DNA of 64,000 nucleotides, taken from contig NZ_JADBEM010000001.1 of NCBI RefSeq assembly GCF_014873875.1, forward strand, positions 186,001 to 250,000. The letters run 5' to 3'. The position numbers were made by a program, and so were the translations under genes. Of the stretch, positions 34,659-41,924 are shown in pieces (within the stretch, counting starts at the first letter, position 1; each line of letters begins with the position of its first letter). The notes beneath the pieces were generated by a model. It did not search any database. It was not told the origin of the DNA and worked only from the letters and a program-made list of their open reading frames with translations. Source of the DNA: Actinopolymorpha pittospori. GTDB lineage: Bacteria > Actinomycetota > Actinomycetes > Propionibacteriales > Actinopolymorphaceae.

Positions 34659-34726
34659 GGGCCAGCAGGTTAGACCGTCCGCGTACCTCCTCGAAAGGCG
34701 GCCGAAGGGGCGGCGGTCACGGCGTC

Positions 34727-34885
34727 ATGCTCAGATGGTCGCCGCGTGCTCGATTGGCGGGACTCAGACGCAGCCCACCCGCCTGGCCCGGACCATCGCC
34801 AACGACGACGACGACGCCTTCGCCGATGCCTTGGCATGGATCGCTGAGCACGCCCCGGGTCCGCGTGTGGTCGTCACGTTGGAGA
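34727..34885 (+). pseudogene. Possible IS110 N-terminal scrap
   Basis: The plus frame contains TRLARTIANDDDDAFADALA, then WIAEHAPGPRVVVTLETG. This resembles the start of IS110 transposases (ALAWLRRHAPGPRVVVAIEG) up to the point where the family Glu would be followed by GTRSYG. Similarity ends where the MFS gene's 3' end begins (34874). It is short and uncertain. Confidence 0.35.
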
Positions 34886-36049
34886 CAGGTGGGGAAGGGT
34901 CGCCGCGCGACGGCTTGCCGCCCAGACCGCGAGTGCACAGGCGGCGAAGGCTGCGCCGAGGATGCTGGAGCCGGCCCATCCGGAGCCGGCGAACACGGCG
35001 GTCGTGGTGGTCGCGCCGATGGCGGAGCCGAGGGAGTAGAAGACCATGTAGCCGCCGATGACGCTGCTGGTGCGGTGCGGGTGGGCCATGGTGAGCAGGT
35101 GTTGGTTGCTCACGTGCACGGCCTGGACCGCGAAGCCGAGCACGACCACGCCGATGACGACGAGCCACAGCGACCACGACGCCTGCCCGATGGCCAGCCA
35201 TGAGGTGGCGAGGAGGACGAGCGCTCCGCCGGTCACGGCCCTCGCGAATCCGGTGTCGGCCCAGCGTCCCGCCCGGGCGGCGCCGAGAGCACCGGCCAGT
35301 CCGGCAAGACCGAACAGGCCGATCTGCGCCGTGCTCAGATGCCACGGGGCGGCCGCCAGGGGCAGCGCCAGGCCGCTCCACAGCGTGCCGAAGGAGGCGA
35401 ACAGGAAGAACGCGATCAGCCCGCGCGAGAGGAACAGGCGCTCGCGGAACAGTCCGCCCAGCGACCTCAGCACCCCTCGATACGTGGCGGGGTCGGCGCG
35501 CGGGTCCGGCGGCAGGGCTGTCAGGACGAGGCACGCCAGTGTCACCAGGAGCACGGCGAGCGCGAGGTACACGCTGCGCCAGCCCCACATCGTGGCGAGT
35601 GCGCCGGCCGCGACACGTGCTCCGAGGATGCCGATGACGACGCCGGAGGTCACCACGCCGAGGTTGCGTCCACGTTCCCCGGGTGTGGACAGGGCAGCGG
35701 CGTAGGCGACCGTGGTCTGCACGACGACCGCGAACAGGCCCGCGACCACCAGCCCGACAAGCAGCGCCCAGGTCTGAGTGGCGGTCGCGGCGAGCACCGC
35801 CCCCACCGCGGTCAGCAGAAGGTGCCCCGCGATGAGCTTGCGCCGATCGACCATGTCGCCCAACGGGACGAGAACGGCCAGCCCTGCCAGGTAGCCGAGC
35901 TGCCCGGCAGCGACGATCCATCCCAGGCGAGCGTCCACGCCCAGATCGCTGCCGATCTGGGCGAGAACCGGCTGCGCGGCGTAGATGCTCGCGACGGCGA
36001 CCGCGCAGACCGCGGCGAACAGCGTCCTCCGGCCGTGGGTCAGGCCCAT
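34874..36049 (-). CDS. MFS transporter (drug/sugar efflux type)
   Basis: This is a 391-residue major facilitator from ATG 36049 (MGLTHGRRTLFAAVCAVAVA), with AGGAGGG just upstream. Twelve hydrophobic segments are visible. The conserved loop 2-3 motif is present (PLGDMVDRRKLIAGHLLL, compare GxLaDrxGrr), and the fifth helix has VTSGVVIGILGARVAAGALA as in DHA1 drug exporters. It probably exports a drug-like compound by proton antiport. It is divergent from an HxlR gene with a palindromic operator between the starts, so it is likely induced when that repressor is released. Confidence 0.9.
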   Translation of the reverse strand: MGLTHGRRTLFAAVCAVAVASIYAAQPVLAQIGSDLGVDARLGWIVAAGQLGYLAGLAVLVPLGDMVDRRKLIAGHLLLTAVGAVLAATATQTWALLVGLVVAGLFAVVVQTTVAYAAALSTPGERGRNLGVVTSGVVIGILGARVAAGALATMWGWRSVYLALAVLLVTLACLVLTALPPDPRADPATYRGVLRSLGGLFRERLFLSRGLIAFFLFASFGTLWSGLALPLAAAPWHLSTAQIGLFGLAGLAGALGAARAGRWADTGFARAVTGGALVLLATSWLAIGQASWSLWLVVIGVVVLGFAVQAVHVSNQHLLTMAHPHRTSSVIGGYMVFYSLGSAIGATTTTAVFAGSGWAGSSILGAAFAACALAVWAASRRAATLPHLSPT

Positions 36050-36059
36050 CCGCCCTCCT

Positions 36060-36088
36060 CGAATCAGTAGCAGTTTGCAACTGATTCG
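36060..36088. promoter_or_regulatory. Palindromic operator between the MFS and HxlR genes
   Basis: CGAATCAGT at 36060-36068 is the exact reverse complement of ACTGATTCG at 36080-36088. A second half-site, TCAATCAGCAACT, follows near 36108-36120. Lying in the 85-base divergent gap, it is a good candidate HxlR-binding site that controls both genes. Confidence 0.65.
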
Positions 36089-36134
36089 AGGGTAGGCAAG
36101 AATGGTTTCAATCAGCAACTCTTCGGGAGGCGTG

Positions 36135-36593
36135 ATGACTCAGGCCGCGATCAGTGCCGAGGATGTGACCTGGACCGACCCGACCTGCCCGGTGGGGCGA
36201 ACCCTCGACCTCGTCGGTGACCGTTGGAGCCTGCTCATCGTCCGCGACGCCATGGACGGCGCGCGAGCGTTCACCGACTTCCAGCACAGCACCGACATCG
36301 CCCGCAACATCCTCACCGACCGGCTCCGCCGGCTGGTCGAGCGCGGCATCCTCGACCGGCAGACCGCACCGTCAGGCAGGCGGCAGATCTACACACTCAC
36401 CCCCGCCGGGCGCGACCTGTTCACCGTCATCGTCGCCCTGCGCCAGTGGGGCGAACGCCATGCCTTCGCCCCCGACGAGGCCCACTCCGTCCTCGTCGAC
36501 GAGCGCGATCTCCCGCTTGCGGAGCTTCGGCCGATCAGCTCAGGCGGCAACCCCGCCGACCTCGACACGACCTCGGTGCGAAAGGTTCGCTGA
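36135..36593 (+). CDS. HxlR-family winged-helix regulator
   Basis: This is 152 residues from ATG 36135 (MTQAAISAEDV), with GGGAGG four bases upstream. The HxlR core is CPVGRTLDLVGDRWSLLIVR, DAMDGARAFTDFQHSTDIAR, NILTDRLRRLVERGILDRQT and YTLTPAGRDLFTVIVALRQW. The Cys in DPTCPVGR stands where redox-sensing HxlR proteins (HypR/YodB type) carry their sensor thiol. It probably represses the divergent MFS gene through the inverted repeat at 36060-36088. Confidence 0.9.
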   Translation: MTQAAISAEDVTWTDPTCPVGRTLDLVGDRWSLLIVRDAMDGARAFTDFQHSTDIARNILTDRLRRLVERGILDRQTAPSGRRQIYTLTPAGRDLFTVIVALRQWGERHAFAPDEAHSVLVDERDLPLAELRPISSGGNPADLDTTSVRKVR

Positions 36594-36608
36594 CCCGAGG
36601 TTGGCTGG

Positions 36609-36821
36609 TCAGTCTCGGTCGCCGCCCTTGCGGGAGCGCGCGTCGCGGTACGGGGGCCGCCAGGCGGGGAGGCGGCGTGTCTGCGCGTCCGATGAGTGGC
36701 GCGCAGGGGCAGACCGGTCGGTGAGATCGTCCTCCAGTCGCGGCAACACGATTATCAGCAGGACGATGCCGCCGATGAGCGCCCCGAGAAGTTCGAGGCT
36801 CTGGTCGAGATCGCTCCACAT
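36609..36821 (-). CDS. Small membrane protein
   Basis: This is a 70-residue frame from ATG 36821 with AGGAG seven bases upstream. It has one hydrophobic helix (LELLGALIGGIVLLIIVLPR) after a short acidic N-terminus, and a charged Arg/Asp tail. The good ribosome-binding site and the clean helix support a real small gene. It lies between the HxlR and ChrB-like genes, divergent from the latter. Function unknown. Confidence 0.5.
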   Translation of the reverse strand: MWSDLDQSLELLGALIGGIVLLIIVLPRLEDDLTDRSAPARHSSDAQTRRLPAWRPPYRDARSRKGGDRD

Positions 36822-36871
36822 CGAGGAACTCCTAGCCAGTCGACCATCTGTGCTTTCAACGTATCAGGTTA

Positions 36872-36889
36872 ATGTAACGTACGTAACAT
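36872..36889. promoter_or_regulatory. Near-perfect palindrome overlapping the ChrB-like start
   Basis: ATGTAACGTACGTAACAT reads the same on both strands except at two symmetric positions, and its last bases are the ATG of the next gene. Position over the start and the core ACGTACGT suggest an operator, perhaps autoregulatory. Confidence 0.55.
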
Positions 36890-37484
36890 GAGCGTGGATG
36901 GGTCGGAGCGAGACTGGCTGCTGATCACGGTGTCCACCGGGTCGGCCGGGTCGCTGCGGGTTCACGTCTGGCGCACCCTGCGCAAGCTCGGCGCGGTCTA
37001 CCTGCAGCAGTCGGTGTGCCTGCTGCCCGACCGACCACCGGTCGCCAAGACCATCGCCCGGCTCGCTGCCCGGGTGCGTGACCAGGGCGGCCAAGCCCGC
37101 GTACTGCACATCAGGGTGAGCGACGACAGTGAGTTGACACGGCTGATCGAGCAGCAACGCGCCGACCGCGACACCGAGTACGCCGAGGTCGTCGAACGCG
37201 CCCCAGAGTTCCTGGCAGAACTGGAACACGAGACCGCCCGCGGCCGGACGACCTATGCCGAGGTCGAAGAATCCGAAGCCGACCTCGAGCGGTTCGACAA
37301 GTGGCTGGCCAAGATCGCCGCCCGCGACTACTTCCACGCCGACAGCGGCACCGCCGCCCAGGCCGCAGTCGAGCGATGCCGGCAAGCCCTGGCCCGCTTC
37401 GAAGCCGCGGCCCTCGCCACCGAGACCAGTGAACCGGTCGGCAACCCACCCGCCCACCTTCACGCCATCAACAACGACGACTAG
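36888..37484 (+). CDS. ChrB N-terminal-domain protein (chromate-resistance-type)
   Basis: This is a 198-residue protein. Its first 65 residues match the ChrB N-terminal domain: DWLLITVSTGSAGSLRVHVW, then RTLRKLGAVYLQQSVCLLPD. The rest is helical and charged (ESEADLERFDKWLAKIAARD). In ChrB of the chromate system this part precedes a catalytic domain and acts in regulation; many actinobacteria have stand-alone versions with unknown targets. No chrA transporter is nearby, so chromate resistance cannot be claimed. A palindrome overlaps its start, and a DUF1232 membrane gene follows 36 bases later. Confidence 0.75.
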   Translation: MSVDGSERDWLLITVSTGSAGSLRVHVWRTLRKLGAVYLQQSVCLLPDRPPVAKTIARLAARVRDQGGQARVLHIRVSDDSELTRLIEQQRADRDTEYAEVVERAPEFLAELEHETARGRTTYAEVEESEADLERFDKWLAKIAARDYFHADSGTAAQAAVERCRQALARFEAAALATETSEPVGNPPAHLHAINNDD

Positions 37485-37520
37485 AAGCCGCGAGCAAGCC
37501 CAGGAATCCAGGAGGACATC

Positions 37521-38021
37521 GTGCCGACGTGGCTGGAGATCGTCATCGGAATCGTGGCAGCGGTCCTGGTGTGCTGGCTCCTACTCGTCGCCGCGATGTG
37601 GACGGCCAAACCATCCGGCCCGCTCCTCAAGGAAGCGCTCCGGCTGCTGCCCGACCTGCTCCGACTGCTGCGGCGCCTCGCCGCCGACAACACCCTGCCC
37701 CGCGGTGCGCGAATCCGGCTGGCCCTCCTCATGGTCTACCTGGCCATCCCCATCGACCTGATCCCCGACTTCATTCCCATCCTCGGCTACGCCGATGACG
37801 CCATCATCGTCACCCTCGTCCTACGCTCCGTCGTGCGCCACGCCGGTCTGGACGCCGTTCACCGACACTGGCCCGGCACGCCCGACGGCTTCACCGCCCT
37901 CACCCGACTCACCCGTCTGAACCACAGACACGTCCCATCCGACGGCGACGCCGCCAGCTCTCACCCCAGCGGCGCCAACGACAGTGGCGTGCAGGCTTCC
38001 CGGCCCGATCTCGACGCATGA
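37521..38021 (+). CDS. YkvA/DUF1232-family membrane protein
   Basis: This is 166 residues from GTG 37521, with AGGAGG five bases before it. There is an N-terminal membrane helix (LEIVIGIVAAVLVCWLLLVA). The DUF1232 signature follows at residues 60-100 (LALLMVYLAIPIDLIPDFIP, then ILGYADDAIIVTLVLRSVVR). The C-terminal 40 residues are polar and probably disordered. The family is widespread and membrane-associated without known activity. It is probably co-transcribed with the ChrB-like gene. Confidence 0.85.
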   Translation: MPTWLEIVIGIVAAVLVCWLLLVAAMWTAKPSGPLLKEALRLLPDLLRLLRRLAADNTLPRGARIRLALLMVYLAIPIDLIPDFIPILGYADDAIIVTLVLRSVVRHAGLDAVHRHWPGTPDGFTALTRLTRLNHRHVPSDGDAASSHPSGANDSGVQASRPDLDA

Positions 38022-38492
38022 GGCGCGGCTTTGCGCGGACTGGTGCACGGGTTCGATCCCCAGGCGGCCCGCCGTCACCCGACTAGGGCACATGCCGCGA
38101 TTGGCGGCTTGGGTCACCGATCTGTTGTCAATGGTTGTGTTGGCGGCCAGGCCGGCGAAGGCGCGCAGTGGGTGGCGTACGCGCAGCTCCGTCCGCCGGC
38201 GCGGCAACTCGTTTCGGGTACTCGTCCACGCCGAGCGGGACGCGCTGACCGGAAAGGACAGCCACCTCACCGAGTCGATGCACCCAGTCCAGCCCGTGGT
38301 CGAGTCTGGCGACGACCGGCTCGCGAAGGTCAGCGCTCGCGTCCTGGAACAGTTCTGGGCGCAGCTGCGACGCCGCCGAACCCGGTGCAACGGCAAGGCC
38401 TACCTCGAGCACTTCACGGATCAGTCGCACGAGTGCAACCGGCTCGGCAGGATGTCGCTACGTCAGACCTCGCATCTCGTGGCGCTCCCGAG
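38022..38492. other. Gene-free region
   Basis: About 470 bases give only competing shadow frames on both strands. A GGTTCGATCCC stretch at 38049-38059 looks like a tRNA T-arm, but no acceptor, D or anticodon arms surround it. Confidence 0.4.
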
Positions 38493-39098
38493 CTAGTGCC
38501 GACCGCCACCTGAGGTAGCTGCGGCTAGTAGGAGTGGTCGCAATCGTGTCTTGCTTGCTGCCTGGACCAGATTGGTGGCGGACCGGCGAAAGACCAGGTT
38601 GACGATGATCGTGACGGCGGCTCCGAGGAGGAGACCGGCGGCGACGTCATGTGGATAGTGCGCGGCGATGTAGACCCGCGCGAAGGCGAGGCTGAGTGCG
38701 GCGATGCCGGCGAGGATGCCGAGTCGGCGGGAGACCATCCACACTCCGGCCATCACCGCGCCGGCCATGACCGCATGGTCGGACGGGAAGGAGAAGTCGG
38801 CGCTGCGGTGTGCCAGGACGAGGATGCCGGGGTGCGTCGTGTACGGGCGAGGCTCGTGGATCGATGTGACGATGGGTTGGTTGAGGGCGACCGCGGTCAG
38901 TGTGGAGACGCCGGCCAGGACCGCGGCCGCTACCCGTTCTGGAGGACCGGCGCGTCGGGCGGTCCACCAGCCGGCGAGCAGCAGTAGCCCGAAAAGGACC
39001 GGGGCGAAGTTGGCATAGCCGGAGACGACGCCATGTAGCCACGGGGTGACCACGGCTATGTGGTTGATCTTTTCGAACAGGGACTCGTCGACGGCCAT
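38493..39098 (-). CDS. PAP2-family phosphatase
   Basis: This is a 201-residue membrane protein from ATG 39098 (MAVDESLFEKINH). The three PAP2 active-site blocks are present: a variant of KxxxxxxRP (VTSIHEPRPYT, without an obvious Lys), FPSDHAVMAG, and FARVYIAAHYPHDV (R...H...D). There are about five to six hydrophobic segments. Related enzymes dephosphorylate undecaprenyl pyrophosphate or phosphatidic acid. It is divergent from blaI across the inverted-repeat operator, so it is probably part of the BlaI-controlled cell-wall response. Confidence 0.88.
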   Translation of the reverse strand: MAVDESLFEKINHIAVVTPWLHGVVSGYANFAPVLFGLLLLAGWWTARRAGPPERVAAAVLAGVSTLTAVALNQPIVTSIHEPRPYTTHPGILVLAHRSADFSFPSDHAVMAGAVMAGVWMVSRRLGILAGIAALSLAFARVYIAAHYPHDVAAGLLLGAAVTIIVNLVFRRSATNLVQAASKTRLRPLLLAAATSGGGRH

Positions 39099-39105
39099 CC
39101 GACCA

Positions 39106-39147
39106 CCTACAATCATCGTAGTAGGCTACTACTACATTTTTTGTAGG
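39106..39147. promoter_or_regulatory. BlaI/MecI-type operator, nested inverted repeats
   Basis: GTAGTAG-g-CTACTAC at 39118-39132 is a perfect interrupted palindrome. It is flanked by an outer perfect inverted repeat, CCTACAA (39106-39112) and TTGTAGG (39141-39147). TACTACA/TGTAGTA-type sites are the known BlaI/MecI recognition sequence. The double site lies between the PAP2 start (39098) and the blaI start (39161), so one repressor can shut off both directions. Confidence 0.8.
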
Positions 39148-39160
39148 TTCAGGAGGGCAT

Positions 39161-39535
39161 ATGGCTGTCCCGCGACGTCGGCACGGTGACCTCGAGCAGG
39201 AGATCCTGGCAGTCCTTGCCAGCGTTGACGCCCCGATGACCCCCGCCGAGGTGCGCGAGGAGTTGGGTGACGCCTTGGCATACAACACGATCACGACCGT
39301 GCTGAGCCGGCTGTTTCGTAAGGGTGAGGTCACCCGTGAACTCGTTGGGAGGGCATACGCCTACCGCGCCGTCCAAGAGCCGGCGGCGGTGACGGCGTTC
39401 CAGATGAGGCAGCTACTGGATCATGACCAGAACCGAGCCGCCGTGCTCACCCGCTTCGTCGGAAGCCTGTCCACCGAGGACGAGGCACTGTTGACCCGGT
39501 TACTAGGCCCGACCGGCGAGGACGACGCATCGTGA
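39161..39535 (+). CDS. blaI: BlaI/MecI/CopY-family repressor
   Basis: This is 124 residues with AGGAGGG at 39151-39157. The penicillinase-repressor winged helix is complete: LEQEILAVLASVDAPMTPAE, EVREELGDALAYNTITTVLS, RLFRKGEVTRELVGRAYAYR, and the dimerisation part LLDHDQNRAAVLTRFVGSLS. It should bind the nested inverted repeat just upstream and repress both itself and the PAP2 gene. Its stop overlaps the GTG of the M56 protease gene. That matches known BlaI-BlaR1 systems, in which the protease cleaves or releases the repressor. Confidence 0.92.
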   Translation: MAVPRRRHGDLEQEILAVLASVDAPMTPAEVREELGDALAYNTITTVLSRLFRKGEVTRELVGRAYAYRAVQEPAAVTAFQMRQLLDHDQNRAAVLTRFVGSLSTEDEALLTRLLGPTGEDDAS

Positions 39536-40536
39536 CTGACGCCGTGCTCTTGGTGCTTGCCTGTGTCGGCTCATTCGCCGGATGTGCGCCCCGGCTGGCT
39601 CGCAGCCTGCACCCCGCGCTGGCGATCAAACTGCTGGTGCCAGCCAGCGCGATCATGACACTGGCTGGATGGTTCGTGCTGGCAGTCTCCGCGTTCACCT
39701 GGGTGGGGCAGCAACCGGAAGTCGCCGAGCTGGGTCCATGGTCGCCGCGGGCTCTGCACGTGCAGACACCGATCGGGCGCGGACCGGCGATCGGCGCTCT
39801 CGTCGTCCTTGCCGCGACCGGTGCCTGGGCGCTCCCACGTGTGACGCGAACGATCCAGGCACTGCGAGCCGTGCGACGCGCGGAACGCGAACTCCCCACG
39901 ACCGCCGCGCTGGTCGTGCTGGACACAGACATCCCGGACGCCTTCACGACCCCCGGTGCCGGCGGGCGAATCGTCGTCACACGAGGGATGATGCGGCGTC
40001 TGAGCGCCGATGAAAGGTCGGCGCTCCTGGCGCACGAGCGATCCCACCTGGGGCACCGGCACAGTTGGTGGATCCTGATCATGGACCTGACCGCGGACGC
40101 CAACCCTCTCCTCACTCCAACTGCCCGGGCGGTGCGCCTCACGACGGAGCGGTGGGCCGACGAGGACGCGGCGGCCGAACTGGGTGACCGGCCACTGGTT
40201 GCCCGCGCCCTGGGCCGCGCCGCCCTCGCACGCTCCTCCTACAAGGCGCACGCCGCGGCCGGGACGACTGCGGCCACAGGCGGTGATGTGCCCAGCCGGG
40301 TCCAGTCGCTGCTTCACCCGCCCGTCTTCCACCTGCGGAGGGGACTTGCTGTCCTTGCATCCTTGTTGATGTTGGTCTCGGCTGGGAGTGTCACCGTCGA
40401 ACGGCAGGGTGAGCATCTGTTCGAGAGTGCCGGCGCATCCTCCGCCCATGACAGGTTCGGCACCCATGGCACCCGACTGGTGAGTGAGCACCCTCACATC
40501 CCGACGAGCCAGCCGGGAGGGGCGGTGCGACCGTGA
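39532..40536 (+). CDS. M56-family membrane metalloprotease (BlaR1-like without sensor domain)
   Basis: This is 334 residues; GTG 39532 overlaps the blaI stop. There are several hydrophobic segments (LLVLACVGSFAGCA; IKLLVPASAIMTLAGWFVLA; GALVVLAATGAWALP). The zinc-protease motif is LLAHERSHLGHRHSWW (HExxH, near residue 167), with the downstream Glu in ERWADEDAA, and one more helix (LAVLASLLMLVSAGSV). There is no penicillin-binding sensor domain, as in many actinobacterial M56 proteins. It presumably cleaves or inactivates BlaI when an unknown envelope signal is sensed. It overlaps the DUF2127 gene by four bases. Confidence 0.9.
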   Translation: MTDAVLLVLACVGSFAGCAPRLARSLHPALAIKLLVPASAIMTLAGWFVLAVSAFTWVGQQPEVAELGPWSPRALHVQTPIGRGPAIGALVVLAATGAWALPRVTRTIQALRAVRRAERELPTTAALVVLDTDIPDAFTTPGAGGRIVVTRGMMRRLSADERSALLAHERSHLGHRHSWWILIMDLTADANPLLTPTARAVRLTTERWADEDAAAELGDRPLVARALGRAALARSSYKAHAAAGTTAATGGDVPSRVQSLLHPPVFHLRRGLAVLASLLMLVSAGSVTVERQGEHLFESAGASSAHDRFGTHGTRLVSEHPHIPTSQPGGAVRP

Positions 40537-41021
40537 CGACGTTCAAGCCACACGACTGGCTCGATCGGACGTTCGAAGTTGGGATCATCCTCAAGGGACT
40601 TGACGGCCTCCTCGAACTCGTCGGGGGCGTGCTCCTCCTCCTGGCGGCACCAACGACCATCAACCACCTCGTCATCGCCATGACCCAGCACGAGATCTCC
40701 GAGGACCCACACGACCTGGTCGCCACCCACCTTCTGCACATGGCGGCTGCGATGAGGACCTCGACAGTGCACCTCGCCGTCGCCTACCTGCTGGTCCACG
40801 GGATCGTCAAGGTCGTCCTCGTAGCGGCACTGCTGCGGGGCAAGCGCTGGGCCTATCCCTGGATGATCGGCGTCCTCATCGCGTTCATCGTCTACCAGCT
40901 CTACCGCATGGTGTTCGCCCCCACGGTCGGACTCGCCGCACTGACCGTCTTCGACGCGGCCATCGCATGGTTGACCTGGCGCGAATACCGCAGAGGACCC
41001 GTGGCGGATCGAAGGCGGTGA
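40533..41021 (+). CDS. DUF2127 integral membrane protein
   Basis: This is 162 residues; GTG 40533 overlaps the M56 stop. The DUF2127 signature opens the protein (LDRTFEVGIILKGLDGLLEL). Four hydrophobic segments follow, with VHLAVAYLLVHGIVKVVLVA and AYPWMIGVLIAFIVYQLYRM most typical. Function of the family is unknown. Its place as third gene in a blaI-M56 operon suggests that it is part of, or protected by, that envelope-stress module. Confidence 0.88.
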   Translation: MTTFKPHDWLDRTFEVGIILKGLDGLLELVGGVLLLLAAPTTINHLVIAMTQHEISEDPHDLVATHLLHMAAAMRTSTVHLAVAYLLVHGIVKVVLVAALLRGKRWAYPWMIGVLIAFIVYQLYRMVFAPTVGLAALTVFDAAIAWLTWREYRRGPVADRRR

Positions 41022-41083
41022 CCACTGCCCATCGCGGATGGCCCGCAGCGTCGTGGCGCGTGGGCCGCCAAGTGCGGTGTGGT

Positions 41084-41278
41084 GTCGGTGACTACGAGGT
41101 CGCTCGTGCCCTCGCTCCCGGTGATGTAGATCCGATCGTTGGCATCGTCCACAAGAATCTCACCGGCCCAGGAGGGTGAGTCGAACGCCGGCAGCGGAAT
41201 CCGGATGTCGGCACCGGCATCCCCGTCAGCAGCCGAGAACCGAGCCGACAAGTGCCCGAATGAGTTAACGGCGCCCGA
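41084..41278 (-). pseudogene. Beta-propeller/YncE-like gene scrap
   Basis: The minus frame reads VNSFGHLSARFSAADGDAGA, then PSWAGEILVDDANDRIYITG and SEGTSDLVVTD. This is one blade of a YncE/lactonase-type propeller ('ILVDDAHDRIYIS...S.LVVTD'). There is no start, no other blades and no stop in register. It lies just before the large propeller/phosphoesterase gene but on the other strand, so it is from a different gene. Confidence 0.5.
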
Positions 41279-41454
41279 GTCGATATGGTCACGCGGAGCC
41301 CGGAACCGGACAGGTCGCAATCTAGGCATGGCGCGGCTGAGTGATCAGCGCAGGTTTCGGCTCAACCGGTCTTGTCGAGGTCGGTTTGGCTCGTCGGGTC
41401 GATGTGGTTGCCTGGTGGCGTTACACCGTCTGGCTGCGCTCGACGGATGATCGC

Positions 41455-41500
41455 GCGATGTTTGCCGCCAGTGGATAGCGATGTTTGCCGCCAGTGGATA
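41455..41500. repeat. 23-bp perfect tandem repeat
   Basis: A 23-base unit starting GCGATGTTTGCCGCC and ending AGTGGATA occurs twice, head to tail (41455-41477, 41478-41500). It falls in a stretch of gene scraps. It could mark a slippage or insertion-excision event. Confidence 0.8.
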
Positions 41501-41763
41501 ACAGGGGCGGTTCGTCGTCGGCCGGACGCATTTCTATGCCCAGGCACACGTTCCGATGGCCCCCGCCATGCCCAATTGGAATCGGCGGACAGCCGGCTGG
41601 CTCCGGCCTATGACCGTTTCTGGTCGCCGACGCGTCACGTTGTTGTGCAGGTGAGTTCACCGCGGTCGAACGGCATTTGCCGAACGTTCGACTGCTCGCG
41701 TCTTCAGCGCCATCCGCTCTCTCTACGTTCCTTTTTGCCCGCCAAGGCATAAAGGGGATCGAC

Positions 41764-41820
41764 ATGGACAGAACTCCCGCGGTCCAAGCCCGTGGCATCG
41801 CGAAGTCCTTCGGCGGGTGA
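41764..41820 (+). pseudogene. N-terminal stub of an ABC-transporter ATPase gene
   Basis: An ATG with AAAGGGG seven to twelve bases upstream begins MDRTPAVQARGIAKSFGG and then stops at 41818-41820. This is the usual first strand of an ABC ATPase ('VEARGLSKSFGG...'). The rest of the gene, including Walker A, is absent. The next frame (41817-41921, NGYFQVRTPYGDAPNPLWQF) looks like the tail of a different protein. A deletion has joined the start of one gene to the end of another just upstream of the phosphoesterase gene, which may now use the stub's promoter. Confidence 0.5.
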
Positions 41821-41924
41821 ACGGCTACTTCCAGGTGCGGACCCCGTACGGGGACGCACCGAACCCTCTGTGGCAGTTCGACGGGAACGTCGATCTGCTC
41901 GCCTCTTCCCGGAAGGGATGATTG

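Noticed and set aside
38049..38059. tRNA-like T-arm sequence GGTTCGATCCC
   Set aside because: No acceptor stem, D-arm or anticodon arm could be formed around it, so no tRNA is called.
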